A stretch of DNA of 64,000 nt from Tissierellales bacterium (GTDB taxonomy: Bacteria > Bacillota > Clostridia > Tissierellales > Tissierellaceae), in NCBI GenBank assembly GCA_030146705.1, contig JASLBE010000044.1:1-64000 (forward strand). The letters are read 5' to 3'. A program made the position numbers and the translations under genes. Below, one piece after another: positions 19,153 to 27,639 of the stretch; the first letter of the stretch is position 1, and every line of letters starts with the position of its first letter. Below the pieces are notes generated by a model. That model was not told where the DNA came from and did not search any database. It worked only from the letters and a program-made list of their open reading frames with translations.

Positions 19153-20487
19153 CTATCCTACTAAAACATTTCCATCTGAATACCTATAGTTAGTTTCCTT
19201 CTTCTTAGACGCAAAGGCCAAGGCCATAGTTAAGGGCCCTACTCTTCCAGAATACATAGTTAAGGCTATTAAAAGTTTCCCAATTTCACTTAGCCTTGGA
19301 GATAGGTCTCTACTTACTCCCACTGTAGCAAAGGCTGAAGTAGCCTCATATAAAATATCTATAAAATTTGCATCTTCTGTCAAAGTTAAAACTAAAGACA
19401 CTATTAGGATTAGGGCCATAGATATTGATACTATTGCTAGAGCCCTGTGAATTGTTTCCGTTGGTATTGTTTTTTTAAATACTACTACATCTTCATCACC
19501 CTTGGCCACTGCCCTAGTAGTTAAAAATAAGACCCCAAAGGTTGTAGTTTTAATTCCCCCTCCAGTAGATCCTGGAGATCCCCCAATAAACATTAGGATA
19601 ATCATAATAAAAACTGTACTTTCATGGAGTTTACTAAGGGGTACTGAATAAAAACCCGCTGTCCTAGAAATAACTGACTGAAAAAATGATGCCAAGACCT
19701 TGTCCTTAAGACTTAAGTACTTTAAGGTTCCAGGATTATCATACTCTATTAAAAATATACTAATAGTCCCTAGTAAAAGTAAGCTAAGGGATATGATTAT
19801 TACTAGTTTTGAATGCAGGTTTAGCTTCTTAAAAGACTTCTTCCTATTTATATCTATATAAACAGAAAATCCTAGGCCTCCAATTATTATAAGGGCTGAT
19901 ATAGTCAAGTTTAAAACTATATCTCCTACATAGGGTGCTAAACTGTCTCCAAACAAGTCAAAACCCGCATTACAAAAGGCAGAGATTGAATGGAAAATCG
20001 AGTACCATACTCCTGTTTTAACCCCATATATAGGTACCAACCTAGTTGCTAATAAAATAGCCCCCAAAAGTTCTATTGAAATCGTTGAATATATTACATA
20101 TTTAGTAAGTTTAACAAGTCCTGACATACTATCTTGGTTTAGCTGTTCCTTAATTACCAGTCTCTCCTTTAGGCTTATTTTTTTTCCTAAAAAAAGTGCG
20201 ACAATAGTTGCCATTGTCATAAATCCTAGACCACCCATTTGGATTAAGGATATTATTACAACATGACCAAAATTAGTCCAGTGCTCCGCTGTATTCACAA
20301 CAGTTAATCCTGTTACACATACACAAGAAGAAGAGGTAAATAAGGCATTTATAAAGCCTATACTTTCTCCATTCTTAGAAGCAAGAGGTAGGTTTAATAA
20401 AAAAGCTCCTATTAAAATTAATAAACCAAAGCCTAAAGCCAGTATTTGTGGAGGATTTAACTGTTTTTTATTAATTATTTTCCCCAT
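19153..20487 (-). CDS. ktrB: KtrB/TrkH-type potassium uptake membrane subunit
   Basis: 444 residues with the four membrane-pore-membrane repeats of the SKT family. The filter segments end in the key Gly (C-V-T-G-L, C-N-A-G-F, R-T-A-G-F and A-T-V-G-V). The G-G-S-P-G-S-T-G-G-G-I-K-T loop of the third repeat is present. It conducts K+ (often with Na+ coupling) under KtrA control. An upstream in-frame ATG at 20520 overlaps the -10 box and is not the start; AGGGGGGA precedes the chosen ATG. Confidence 0.93.
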   Translation of the reverse strand: MGKIINKKQLNPPQILALGFGLLILIGAFLLNLPLASKNGESIGFINALFTSSSCVCVTGLTVVNTAEHWTNFGHVVIISLIQMGGLGFMTMATIVALFLGKKISLKERLVIKEQLNQDSMSGLVKLTKYVIYSTISIELLGAILLATRLVPIYGVKTGVWYSIFHSISAFCNAGFDLFGDSLAPYVGDIVLNLTISALIIIGGLGFSVYIDINRKKSFKKLNLHSKLVIIISLSLLLLGTISIFLIEYDNPGTLKYLSLKDKVLASFFQSVISRTAGFYSVPLSKLHESTVFIMIILMFIGGSPGSTGGGIKTTTFGVLFLTTRAVAKGDEDVVVFKKTIPTETIHRALAIVSISMALILIVSLVLTLTEDANFIDILYEATSAFATVGVSRDLSPRLSEIGKLLIALTMYSGRVGPLTMALAFASKKKETNYRYSDGNVLVG

Positions 20488-20518
20488 AATTATTCCCCCT
20501 ATTACATAATACAAATTC

Positions 20519-20524
20519 ATTATA
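20519..20524 (-). promoter_or_regulatory. -10 element of the ktrBA operon
   Basis: TATAAT on the minus strand about 32 bases before the KtrB start; no strong -35 is visible. Confidence 0.45.
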
Positions 20525-20550
20525 CTACTTATTTGATAAATAGGTAAAAA

Positions 20551-20572
20551 AAAATCCCCTTTCCTAGGGAAT
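20551..20572 (-). terminator. Intrinsic terminator after rplT
   Basis: On the minus strand ATTCCCT pairs with AGGGGAT, followed by nine T. It closes the infC-rpmI-rplT operon. Confidence 0.75.
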
Positions 20573-20583
20573 TTTTTTATATA

Positions 20584-20937
20584 TTAGTTAGCTTTTGCTG
20601 CGATTTCAACAAGTTTACTAAATCCTTCAGCATCATGTATTGCCATTTCAGAAAGCATTTTTCTGTTTACTTCGATATTTGCTTTTTTAAGACCATTTAT
20701 AAACTTGCTATAGCTAATTCCATTTTGTCTAGCTGCTGCATTTATTCTTGTTATCCATAATCTTCTAAAGTCTCTTTTTCTATGTTTTCTACCTATGAAT
20801 GCATAGTTTAAAGATTGCATTACTTGGTCGTTTGCTGTTTTAAATAATCTTGATTTTGAACCGTAAAATCCTTTTGCTTGTTTTAAGACTCTCTTGTGTC
20901 TTTTTTTGGTAGCTACACCTCTTTTAACTCTTGCCAT
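20584..20937 (-). CDS. rplT: 50S ribosomal protein L20
   Basis: 117 residues, very basic, full length, with the typical start ARVKRGVATKKRHK and the conserved segment around IGRKHRKRDFRRLWI. It binds 23S rRNA early in assembly, and in Bacillota represses its own operon through the infC leader. Third gene of the operon, 29 bases after rpmI. RBS AGGAGG. Confidence 0.98.
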   Translation of the reverse strand: MARVKRGVATKKRHKRVLKQAKGFYGSKSRLFKTANDQVMQSLNYAFIGRKHRKRDFRRLWITRINAAARQNGISYSKFINGLKKANIEVNRKMLSEMAIHDAEGFSKLVEIAAKAN

Positions 20938-20966
20938 ATCTTATACCTCCTATTGTCTATCTTCTA

Positions 20967-21158
20967 TTATGGAATCATTGTATTGATTCTTTTTTGATCG
21001 CTCTTGCTTACTAAAGTACCTTTTCTTAAGTTTCTAACTCTCTTAGGAGATTTTTTTCCTGTTAAATGTCCTTTATAAGCTTTATATCTTTTTAATTTAC
21101 CTGATCCAGTTCTTTTAAATCTCTTAGCAGAACCCCTATGAGTTTTCATTTTTGCCAT
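20967..21158 (-). CDS. rpmI: 50S ribosomal protein L35
   Basis: 63 residues with the family start K-M-K-T-H-R-G-S-A-K-R-F and very high Lys/Arg content. It is a structural protein of the large subunit, between infC and rplT as in most bacteria. Its AAGGAGG overlaps the infC stop codon. Confidence 0.98.
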   Translation of the reverse strand: MAKMKTHRGSAKRFKRTGSGKLKRYKAYKGHLTGKKSPKRVRNLRKGTLVSKSDQKRINTMIP

Positions 21159-21171
21159 TTAAAACGCCTCC

Positions 21172-21687
21172 TTATTTGTCTCTTTTTTGCTCAAGAAACA
21201 TTACCATATTTCTTCCTTCCATTTTGGCTGGTTTTTCTATTACTCCAACTTCTTCTGTAAGCTTTGCAAAGTTATTTAATACTTCTCTTCCTATACTTGT
21301 ATGACCCATTTCTCTACCTCTGAATCTTACAGAAACCTTTACCTTATCGCCAGATGATAAAAACTTAATTGCTTGCCTAGCTTTTACATTTAAGTCATGA
21401 TCTTCTATATTAGGTGATAGACGAACTTCCTTAACATTAATAGTTTTTTGTTTCTTTCTGGCTTCCTGTTCTTTCTTTGCTTGTTCATATTTATATTTTC
21501 CATAATCAAGTATCTTACAAACAGGTGGCTTTGCATTTGGTGCAACCTTTGCTAAATCTAAATCTTGCTCATAAGCCTTGTCTAAAGCTTCTTTTAAAGA
21601 AACTACTCCTAGCTGTTCACCATTTGCACCAATTAACCTTACTTCCCTATCTCTAATTTCTTCATTAATTTGAAGTCCCTTACTGAT
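21172..21687 (-). CDS. infC: Translation initiation factor IF-3 with a rare AUC start
   Basis: 171 residues. The N-terminal domain (INEEIRDREVRLIG) and the C-terminal domain (KVSVRFRGREMGH, MEGRNM) are both present. IF-3 binds the 30S subunit and rejects non-cognate starts. No ATG, GTG or TTG fits: the in-frame stop TAA lies just before the Shine-Dalgarno, and GGAGG is 9 bases before an ATC codon (21685-21687) at the position where homologues begin (SKGLQINEE). IF-3 repressing its own non-AUG start is known in E. coli (AUU). First gene of the L35/L20 operon. Confidence 0.92.
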   Translation of the reverse strand: MSKGLQINEEIRDREVRLIGANGEQLGVVSLKEALDKAYEQDLDLAKVAPNAKPPVCKILDYGKYKYEQAKKEQEARKKQKTINVKEVRLSPNIEDHDLNVKARQAIKFLSSGDKVKVSVRFRGREMGHTSIGREVLNNFAKLTEEVGVIEKPAKMEGRNMVMFLEQKRDK

Positions 21688-21720
21688 ATTACAGCACCTC
21701 CTAATTTATTTTGCATTAAA

Positions 21721-21872
21721 AAAAGCGGGACTAATTCCCGCTTACATCTACAAAAAATAAAACAAATAAATACAAAATTTCTCTGTAAATTTATTTTAAG
21801 TATTAACCTTAAAAGCTCTGGCTATAAGGTGAGAAGCGGTAACTTCTTCTTGTTTTTCATATCTACCTAACG
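21721..21872 (-). promoter_or_regulatory. L20-type autoregulatory leader of infC-rpmI-rplT
   Basis: The minus-strand leader between the promoter and infC carries a segment with GTTACCGCTTCTCACC and a strong terminator stem AAGCGGGA/TCCCGCTT (21723-21743) followed by TTTTTTT. This layout matches the Bacillota ribosomal-L20 leader, in which excess L20 promotes premature termination. Confidence 0.75.
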
Positions 21873-21901
21873 AGTATATATTACTTTGTATTATTTGTCA
21901 A
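21873..21901 (-). promoter_or_regulatory. infC operon promoter
   Basis: Minus strand: a perfect TTGACA (21896-21901), a 17-base spacer, TATACT (21873-21878). Confidence 0.8.
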
Positions 21902-21910
21902 GTTTTTTTA

Positions 21911-23284
21911 TTATTTAGCTAGCTCATAAATAGCCCTTGTGTAGATTTCCAAAAGTTTCATTAAATGGTCTATAGCTATATGCTCATCTTTTTGGTGGGC
22001 TAAATCCTTCATACCAGGAAACATAGGCCCAAAAGCAACAGCATTTTCCATTACCCTAGCATAGGTAGCACCACCTATAGTTGTAGGTTCTAGGTCTTCC
22101 CCTGTTACCTCCCTATAAACACTTGTAAGTTTTTCAACCAAGAAGCTGTCCTTCTCTACATATAAAGGTTTCATACTATCAGATTCTAAGATAACTTCTA
22201 CATTAGTGTCCCTTAGGTTTTCTTCTATCCCCTTAAAAACATCTTTAGAAGTATTTTTAACAGGATATCTAATATCTATATTTAAAATTATAAACCCATC
22301 TTCATACTTTATAAGTCCAGGATTTGTAGTAAGTTTTCCAACCACATCATCCTCAAATCCACAACCTAGTTTTTCCCCATTATGGAAAAATCCTATTCTT
22401 TCATTATAAAAGTCTACAAAGTCTTTAAAATCTCCACTTGTTAGTTCCATTTCTCCTAGGAGCTTAAACAGGATATTAAGGGCAGAAATTCCAAGTTCTG
22501 GCCTGCTTCCATGGGCAGTTGTACCCTTGGTTTCCAGTGTGAAATCAAAAGCATTTACCTCATAGGTAAAATCATACTCTTCTTTAAACTTTTCCAAGAT
22601 AGCAAGATTTTTTTCTATATTATTAAGCTTAAGCTTAACCCTAGCATTTTCTGGAACAACATTTGAAGCTGCTCCTGCCTTAAGTTCCACTAGGTTTTCA
22701 TCATCTATCTTGGCCCTTAAATTAACTGTCATACTTCCTTTTTCTGCATAGATAACAGGGAAGCTAGCATCTGGGGTAAAGGCTAGGTCTGGTGCTTTTT
22801 CATGCTTGAAGTAATAATCCATACATCTCCAGTCAGTTTCCTCATTAGCCCCAACTATCATCCTAACTTTTTTATTAAGCTTTACTCCTGAATCCTTTAA
22901 AATCTTCATGGCAAAAAGAGCCGCAATAGTTGGTCCCTTGTCATCCATAGTCCCCCTACCATATATCTTGCCATCATGAATTTCTCCACCATAGGCTGGG
23001 TAGGTCCAACCATTACCCTCTGGAACAACATCTACATGGCCTAGAATTCCTAGGGTTTTATCCCCCTCACCAAAATCTATATGACCTGCATAGCCATCTA
23101 GGTTCTTACTTTTAAATCCAAGAGATTCTCCTAGTTCTAAAATATTTTCCAGGGCCTTGTAGGGTCCCAAGCCAAAGGGCATATTCTTAATGGCATCTTC
23201 TTCCACAGACCTTATCCTAACAGAAGCCTGAACAGCCTCAATTAAATCTTCCTTATAGTCTTCTATGTTTTTTAAAAACTCCAT
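21911..23284 (-). CDS. pepV: Dipeptidase PepV-like (M20 family)
   Basis: 457 residues, near the family length. Metal-binding motifs are seen: GHVDVVPEG (His and Asp), G-R-G-T-M-D-D-K-G-P (bridging Asp), N-E-E-T-D-W (catalytic and ligand Glu), and the C-terminal DLAHQKDEHI (His). It should be a cytosolic di-zinc enzyme cleaving dipeptides and some N-acyl amino acids. Transcribed alone; start ATG with TAGGAG. Confidence 0.92.
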   Translation of the reverse strand: MEFLKNIEDYKEDLIEAVQASVRIRSVEEDAIKNMPFGLGPYKALENILELGESLGFKSKNLDGYAGHIDFGEGDKTLGILGHVDVVPEGNGWTYPAYGGEIHDGKIYGRGTMDDKGPTIAALFAMKILKDSGVKLNKKVRMIVGANEETDWRCMDYYFKHEKAPDLAFTPDASFPVIYAEKGSMTVNLRAKIDDENLVELKAGAASNVVPENARVKLKLNNIEKNLAILEKFKEEYDFTYEVNAFDFTLETKGTTAHGSRPELGISALNILFKLLGEMELTSGDFKDFVDFYNERIGFFHNGEKLGCGFEDDVVGKLTTNPGLIKYEDGFIILNIDIRYPVKNTSKDVFKGIEENLRDTNVEVILESDSMKPLYVEKDSFLVEKLTSVYREVTGEDLEPTTIGGATYARVMENAVAFGPMFPGMKDLAHQKDEHIAIDHLMKLLEIYTRAIYELAK

Positions 23285-23352
23285 AAAATCACTCCTATTT
23301 ATTATATATCCTATTCCTACCCAGTAATCTAGTAATTAAAAGTGATATATGT

Positions 23353-23382
23353 TTCAAATATTCTTTATTTTTGTGTTATAAT
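23353..23382 (+). promoter_or_regulatory. Promoter of the thiamine uptake operon
   Basis: TTCAAA (23353-23358), an 18-base spacer, TATAAT (23377-23382), immediately before the TPP aptamer. Confidence 0.65.
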
Positions 23383-23397
23383 CAAAGTGAACTAAAT

Positions 23398-23508
23398 ATT
23401 TCAGGGGTGCTTAAGTGCTGAGAGTTTTATACAACCCTTTTAACCTGATCTAGGTAATGCTAGCGTAGGAACAAGAAGATAAATCATTGCCTAGCAATGA
23501 TTTTTTAT
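23398..23508 (+). promoter_or_regulatory. TPP (THI-box) riboswitch
   Basis: The conserved elements TTCAGGGGTGC, GCTGAGAG, ACCCTTTTAACCTGATC and the tail with GCTAGCGTAGGAA are all present. A terminator follows: ATCATTGC/GCAATGAT (23483-23501) plus TTTTTT. TPP binding should switch off the downstream transport genes by early termination. Confidence 0.96.
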
Positions 23509-23527
23509 TATTTAAGGAGGAATTTAA

Positions 23528-23821
23528 ATGGAAGCAGCAATAGCAATCCAAGTCCTACCTGGACTTGAAGATAAGGAAAAAGTAGTAGCAGTAGTTGACA
23601 AGGTGATTGAATATATAATCTCAACTGGTCTTGACTATACTGTTGGACCTTTTGAAACTACTATTGAAGGAAACTTAGACCAGCTTTTAGACCTTGTTAA
23701 AGAGGCTCAAAAAATAGCCATTAGGGAGGGGGCTCCTTCTGTTATGTCCTATATAAAAATAAACTATAGCCCAGATGGTGGTGTCTTAACTACTGATGAA
23801 AAAACTTCAAAATATAATTAA
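23528..23821 (+). CDS. MTH1187/YkoF-like thiamine-binding protein
   Basis: 97 residues, matching the small thiamine-binding family (UPF0045 type), with start A-I-A-I-Q-V-L-P and the G-P-F-E-T-T-I-E-G segment. No signal peptide, so it is cytosolic. It is the first gene under the TPP riboswitch, and the permease gene starts inside its last 26 bases. A role in sequestering thiamine or HMP after uptake is inferred. RBS TAAGGAGG. Confidence 0.85.
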   Translation: MEAAIAIQVLPGLEDKEKVVAVVDKVIEYIISTGLDYTVGPFETTIEGNLDQLLDLVKEAQKIAIREGAPSVMSYIKINYSPDGGVLTTDEKTSKYN

Positions 23822-24566
23822 TAAGTATTCTCCATCCTTTGCCATAATTTTAATTTTATTAATTTGGCAAATTTTAAGTAGCCTAGGGGTGGTTCCAAGC
23901 TTTATGCTACCATCACCAATTGATGTTATTAAGGCCTTTATATCCGACCTTCCCCTACTACTTTATCATTCAAAGATAAGTCTTTTAGAATCTTTTTTAG
24001 GGCTTTCTATTGGACTTGTATTAGGTTTTTTTATTGCCATAATTATGGAGAGGTTTGAGGTCCTGTATAGGGCTCTTTATCCTATCTTAATACTTACACA
24101 AACTGTGCCCACAGTAGCAATAGCACCTCTTTTAGTTCTTTGGTTTGGCTATGGGATTTTACCCAAGGTGATTTTAATTGTAATAGTCACCTTTTTTCCA
24201 ATTTCCATAGGCTTTTTAGATGGATTTAAGTCTGTTGACGAGGACTTTATTAAGCTTTTAAAGTCTATGAAGGCTACAGAGTTAGACATTTTAAGACATG
24301 TAAAGCTACCTAATTCCCTGCCTTATTTTTTTGCAGGCCTTAGGGTTTCAGCCTCCTACTCAATCGTAGGGGCAGTTATTGCTGAATGGTTAGGGGGTTT
24401 TAATGGTTTGGGAGTATATATGACCAGGGTAAAGAAGTCCTATGCCTTTGATAAGATGTTCGCAGTTATTTTTCTAATATCTATTTTAAGCCTAGGTCTA
24501 ATGCTTTTAATAAAACTTATAGAGGCTTTAGTAATGCCTTGGCTTAAATATGAAAACAATGATTAA
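23796..24566 (+). CDS. thiX: ABC permease for thiamine or its pyrimidine precursor
   Basis: 256 residues with about six membrane helices and the BPD_transp_1 EAA loop (E-x-D-I-L-R-H-V-K-L-P-N-S-L-P). It overlaps the preceding gene by 26 bases, which suggests translational coupling. Together with a THI5-like binding protein, an ATPase and a TPP riboswitch, it fits the ThiXYZ systems that import HMP, formyl-aminopyrimidine or thiamine. The substrate cannot be read from sequence. Confidence 0.85.
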   Translation: MKKLQNIINKYSPSFAIILILLIWQILSSLGVVPSFMLPSPIDVIKAFISDLPLLLYHSKISLLESFLGLSIGLVLGFFIAIIMERFEVLYRALYPILILTQTVPTVAIAPLLVLWFGYGILPKVILIVIVTFFPISIGFLDGFKSVDEDFIKLLKSMKATELDILRHVKLPNSLPYFFAGLRVSASYSIVGAVIAEWLGGFNGLGVYMTRVKKSYAFDKMFAVIFLISILSLGLMLLIKLIEALVMPWLKYENND

Positions 24567-24576
24567 GGGGGAAACA

Positions 24577-25563
24577 ATGAAGAAAGTATTTAAAATCACT
24601 TTTATTTTATCACTAGTCCTAGTAGCTTTAGTTGCCTGTACTGGTCCAAAGGAAGGGTCTGACCTTAAAAAGGTTACTCTTGCCCTAGATTGGACACCAA
24701 ATACCAACCATACTGGAATTTTTGTTGCCAAAGATAAGGGGTATTTTAAGGATTTAGGAATTGATTTAGAGATAGTCCAAGCTCCTGAAGACGGGGCAGA
24801 GGCCCTTACAGCTTCTAACAAGGCTCAATTTGGTATATCTTTTCAAGACAGTATAGCACCTGCCTTTGCCAAGGAAGATCCTTTACCTGTTACGGCCATT
24901 GCTGGAATTATCCAGCATAATACATCAGGTATAGTCTCTTTAAAAGGTGGTGGTATGGATAGGCCAAGTGGACTTGTTGGGAAAAAATATGCAACCTGGG
25001 ACCTGCCTGTTGAAAAGAAAATTCTAGAAACTGTTGTTCAAAGAGATGGTGGTGATTTTTCTAAAATTGAAATGATACCAACCTATGTTACAGATGTAGT
25101 ATCTGGTCTTAAAACTGATATTGATGCTGTTTGGATTTTTTATGGCTGGGATGGAATTGCCCTTGAAACTAAAAATATTCCAACGGATTTTTTCCTATTT
25201 AAGGATATTGATGAAACTTTTGACTACTATACTCCAATCCTAATAGGAAATAATGATTTCCTTAAGGAAAATAAGGATTTAACTAGGGATATCTTATCTA
25301 GTATTAAAAAAGGCTATGAGTTTGCTGTTGAAAATCCTGAACAAGCAGGTAAAATACTTATAAAGTATGCTCCTGAGCTTGATGAGGATATGGTTATTAA
25401 TTCTCAAAACTACCTGGCTAAGGAATATATATCCGATGCTAGTAGTTGGGGCTATATTGACCCTACTAGGTGGAATAATTTTTATAGTTGGCTTTTTGCT
25501 AATAATTTAATTGAAAAGGAGATTCCTGAAAACTTTGGTTTTACCAATGAGTTTTTAGACTGA
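24577..25563 (+). CDS. thiY: ABC substrate-binding lipoprotein, NMT1/THI5-like
   Basis: 328 residues. A lipoprotein signal ends in the lipobox V-A-C (Cys near residue 20). The mature part has the family hallmark L-D-W-T-P-N-T-N-H-T-G near residue 40, as in the pyrimidine-binding ThiY/THI5 proteins. An earlier in-frame ATG (24550) overlaps the permease gene; AAGGGGG precedes the chosen ATG by 6 bases. It is membrane-anchored outside the cell and delivers the ligand to the permease. Confidence 0.9.
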   Translation: MKKVFKITFILSLVLVALVACTGPKEGSDLKKVTLALDWTPNTNHTGIFVAKDKGYFKDLGIDLEIVQAPEDGAEALTASNKAQFGISFQDSIAPAFAKEDPLPVTAIAGIIQHNTSGIVSLKGGGMDRPSGLVGKKYATWDLPVEKKILETVVQRDGGDFSKIEMIPTYVTDVVSGLKTDIDAVWIFYGWDGIALETKNIPTDFFLFKDIDETFDYYTPILIGNNDFLKENKDLTRDILSSIKKGYEFAVENPEQAGKILIKYAPELDEDMVINSQNYLAKEYISDASSWGYIDPTRWNNFYSWLFANNLIEKEIPENFGFTNEFLD

Positions 25564-25565
25564 TT

Positions 25566-26321
25566 ATGGCTATATTAAAAGTAAATAATATAAAAAAAAC
25601 TTATAATGCCAAGCCCATAATAGATGGGGTTAACTTAGAAATAAACAAGGGAGAACTAGTATCACTACTAGGTGTCTCGGGAGTTGGTAAAACTACCTTA
25701 TTTAATATAATAGCAGGAGTCCTAGGTCCAGACTCTGGTCAAGTTATTTTTAAGGGCAAGGATATCACAAACCAGTCTGGTCATATTAGCTATATGCTTC
25801 AAAAAGACCTGCTTTTAGACCACAAAAATATAGTAGACAATGTTTCACTTCCCCTGGTTATTAGGGGAATGGACAAGAAACAGGCCAGGAAAGAAGCCCT
25901 AAGCCACTTTAAAACTTTTGGGCTAACCTCTACTGAAAATAAGTATCCAAGGGCCTTGTCTGGAGGAATGCGTCAAAGGGCAGCCCTACTTAGGACCTAC
26001 TTATTTTCAGAGGACTTTGCCCTCCTTGATGAACCTTTTTCGGCCCTAGACACTATTACTAAGTCGGAAATCCATAGTTGGTACTTAAATATAATGGAAG
26101 AAATTAAACTTACTACTATATTTATAACCCATGATATAGATGAGGCCATCCTTTTGTCTGATAGGATCTATATAATGACTGGCAGTCCTGGAACTATAAA
26201 GTATGAAATTATTATAAAAGAAAGCAAGCCAAGAGGTTTAGACTTTAACCTAAGTAGTAGTTTTCTAGCCTATAAAAAACAGATACTCGCCATATTAGAA
26301 AAAGAGAAGTTGGATAGCTAA
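25566..26321 (+). CDS. thiZ: ABC transporter ATP-binding protein
   Basis: 251 residues, complete nucleotide-binding domain: Walker A GVSGVGKTTL (about 37-46), Q-loop in MLQKD, signature LSGGMRQRAA, Walker B ALLDEPFSALD, and H-loop F-I-T-H-D. It powers the riboswitch-controlled importer and belongs to the SsuB/TauB-ThiZ type. It begins 2 bases after the binding-protein stop and is the last gene of the operon. Confidence 0.92.
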   Translation: MAILKVNNIKKTYNAKPIIDGVNLEINKGELVSLLGVSGVGKTTLFNIIAGVLGPDSGQVIFKGKDITNQSGHISYMLQKDLLLDHKNIVDNVSLPLVIRGMDKKQARKEALSHFKTFGLTSTENKYPRALSGGMRQRAALLRTYLFSEDFALLDEPFSALDTITKSEIHSWYLNIMEEIKLTTIFITHDIDEAILLSDRIYIMTGSPGTIKYEIIIKESKPRGLDFNLSSSFLAYKKQILAILEKEKLDS

Positions 26322-26336
26322 TCCACTTCTCTTTTT
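26301..26336. terminator. Bidirectional terminator between the thiamine operon and a lipoprotein gene
   Basis: GAGAAG-T-TGGAT pairs with ATCCA-CTTCTC (one bulged T), with T6 on the plus side and T3-A on the minus side. It serves two convergent genes. Confidence 0.7.
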
Positions 26337-26338
26337 TA

Positions 26339-27523
26339 TTATTCTAAATTTGTCTGTTGCTCTATAAACCCTTCTTGCGCCTTTATTAGGTCTACAAAAT
26401 CAAGGCTATTACTCTCATCTAATTTAGGCATTTCTAACTTTAAATTTTTGTTATTAATCTCTTTTAATTTAACTTCGTAGTTTATTATAAACTTAAATCT
26501 TCCCTTGCTTTCAACTTCTTCTCTAAAAATTTTGCCTATATTTTCTAGGTCTAAAACTAGGTCTAGCTTACCCTCTTCATAGCTTATATAGCCGTCCTTA
26601 TTTATACCATATTTTATATTTATTCCCTTGTCACCAATAATTTTTATGCCATCTAATTTATCTAAGGCTTCATTTAATTTAACTTTTAAGTCTTCTGCTT
26701 TTCCTATTTCTTCTTTTGCTCTTGCTTTTTCACTTGCATCTCCATTAGTAAAGTCTATTAATATCTCTAGGTATTCCTTATATAAACTATATATTTCCTT
26801 GTTATTTAAGCCCTCATTACCAGTATATCTTAAAAATTCTTTAAATTCTTTATCATTCATATTTAACTCATAAATTTTTAAACTTTCCTTGTCTACTATC
26901 TTCTTTTCCTTTCGGTCAACCAGTTTTACCTTTAACTTATAGTTCTTAATATAATCAGAAAGAGCCCTACTTAACCTATCTTCTAGCTTAGTAGACCAAT
27001 TCATCAAGCTTTTCATAGATTCTTCCAGCATCTCTTGGTCATTATGCCCACTTAACTCTTGTAGCTTATTAAGGTCATAGACTAAGTACTCCTTATTGCC
27101 AGGTACTCCTAGCATAGCTAAAGTATTTTTATCTAGCTTGTATATTTGTTTCATATTGCCCTTATCCTTACTAGTGTTGTCTATGTCCAGCCATATTTTA
27201 CTTGTATTCCCCCCCTGCAAGCCTCTTGTAGTCAAGCTTAATTCAGACTGGATTTTATCCCTATTCCTATTTGAGATTGAAGTTTGTTCAATATCAAAGA
27301 TCAAGCCATTGAACATTCCCTTTATCATAGCCATTTCCAATTCTTTCTCTGGCCCGAAACCTTCTCCATCTACATTTAAAGTTATTTGCATATCGCTCCT
27401 AGCAGAAGTAATCTCCTGTTGCTTAATTAATGCCTTAGTAAATTCATTGCCATTACTACATGCTGTTAGGCTTATAGTAAATATTAAAACTAATGCAATT
27501 ATACCTATTTTTTTCTTCTTCAT
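26339..27523 (-). CDS. Lipoprotein, unknown function
   Basis: 394 residues. The signal peptide K-K-K-K-I-G-I-I-A-L-V ends in the lipobox L-T-A-C (Cys22). The mature part is hydrophilic and rich in Lys, Glu, Leu and Asn. It has beta-rich segments that suggest an outer-face, LolA-like shape, but I cannot assign a family. Monocistronic and convergent with the thiamine operon. RBS AAGGAGG. Confidence 0.8.
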   Translation of the reverse strand: MKKKKIGIIALVLIFTISLTACSNGNEFTKALIKQQEITSARSDMQITLNVDGEGFGPEKELEMAMIKGMFNGLIFDIEQTSISNRNRDKIQSELSLTTRGLQGGNTSKIWLDIDNTSKDKGNMKQIYKLDKNTLAMLGVPGNKEYLVYDLNKLQELSGHNDQEMLEESMKSLMNWSTKLEDRLSRALSDYIKNYKLKVKLVDRKEKKIVDKESLKIYELNMNDKEFKEFLRYTGNEGLNNKEIYSLYKEYLEILIDFTNGDASEKARAKEEIGKAEDLKVKLNEALDKLDGIKIIGDKGINIKYGINKDGYISYEEGKLDLVLDLENIGKIFREEVESKGRFKFIINYEVKLKEINNKNLKLEMPKLDESNSLDFVDLIKAQEGFIEQQTNLE

Positions 27524-27604
27524 TCTAAAACCTCCTTAGTTTCATTTTATTATACTATATTATATTTTTATAATTCTTAATTTTTTCTTAATTTAATAAA
27601 AAAA

Positions 27605-27626
27605 GAAGGGATATATACAACCCTTC
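27605..27626 (-). terminator. Terminator after thrS
   Basis: GAAGGG and CCCTTC pair across a 10-base loop, followed on the minus strand by TTTTTTT. Confidence 0.6.
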
Positions 27627-27639
27627 CTTAAAATAATAT

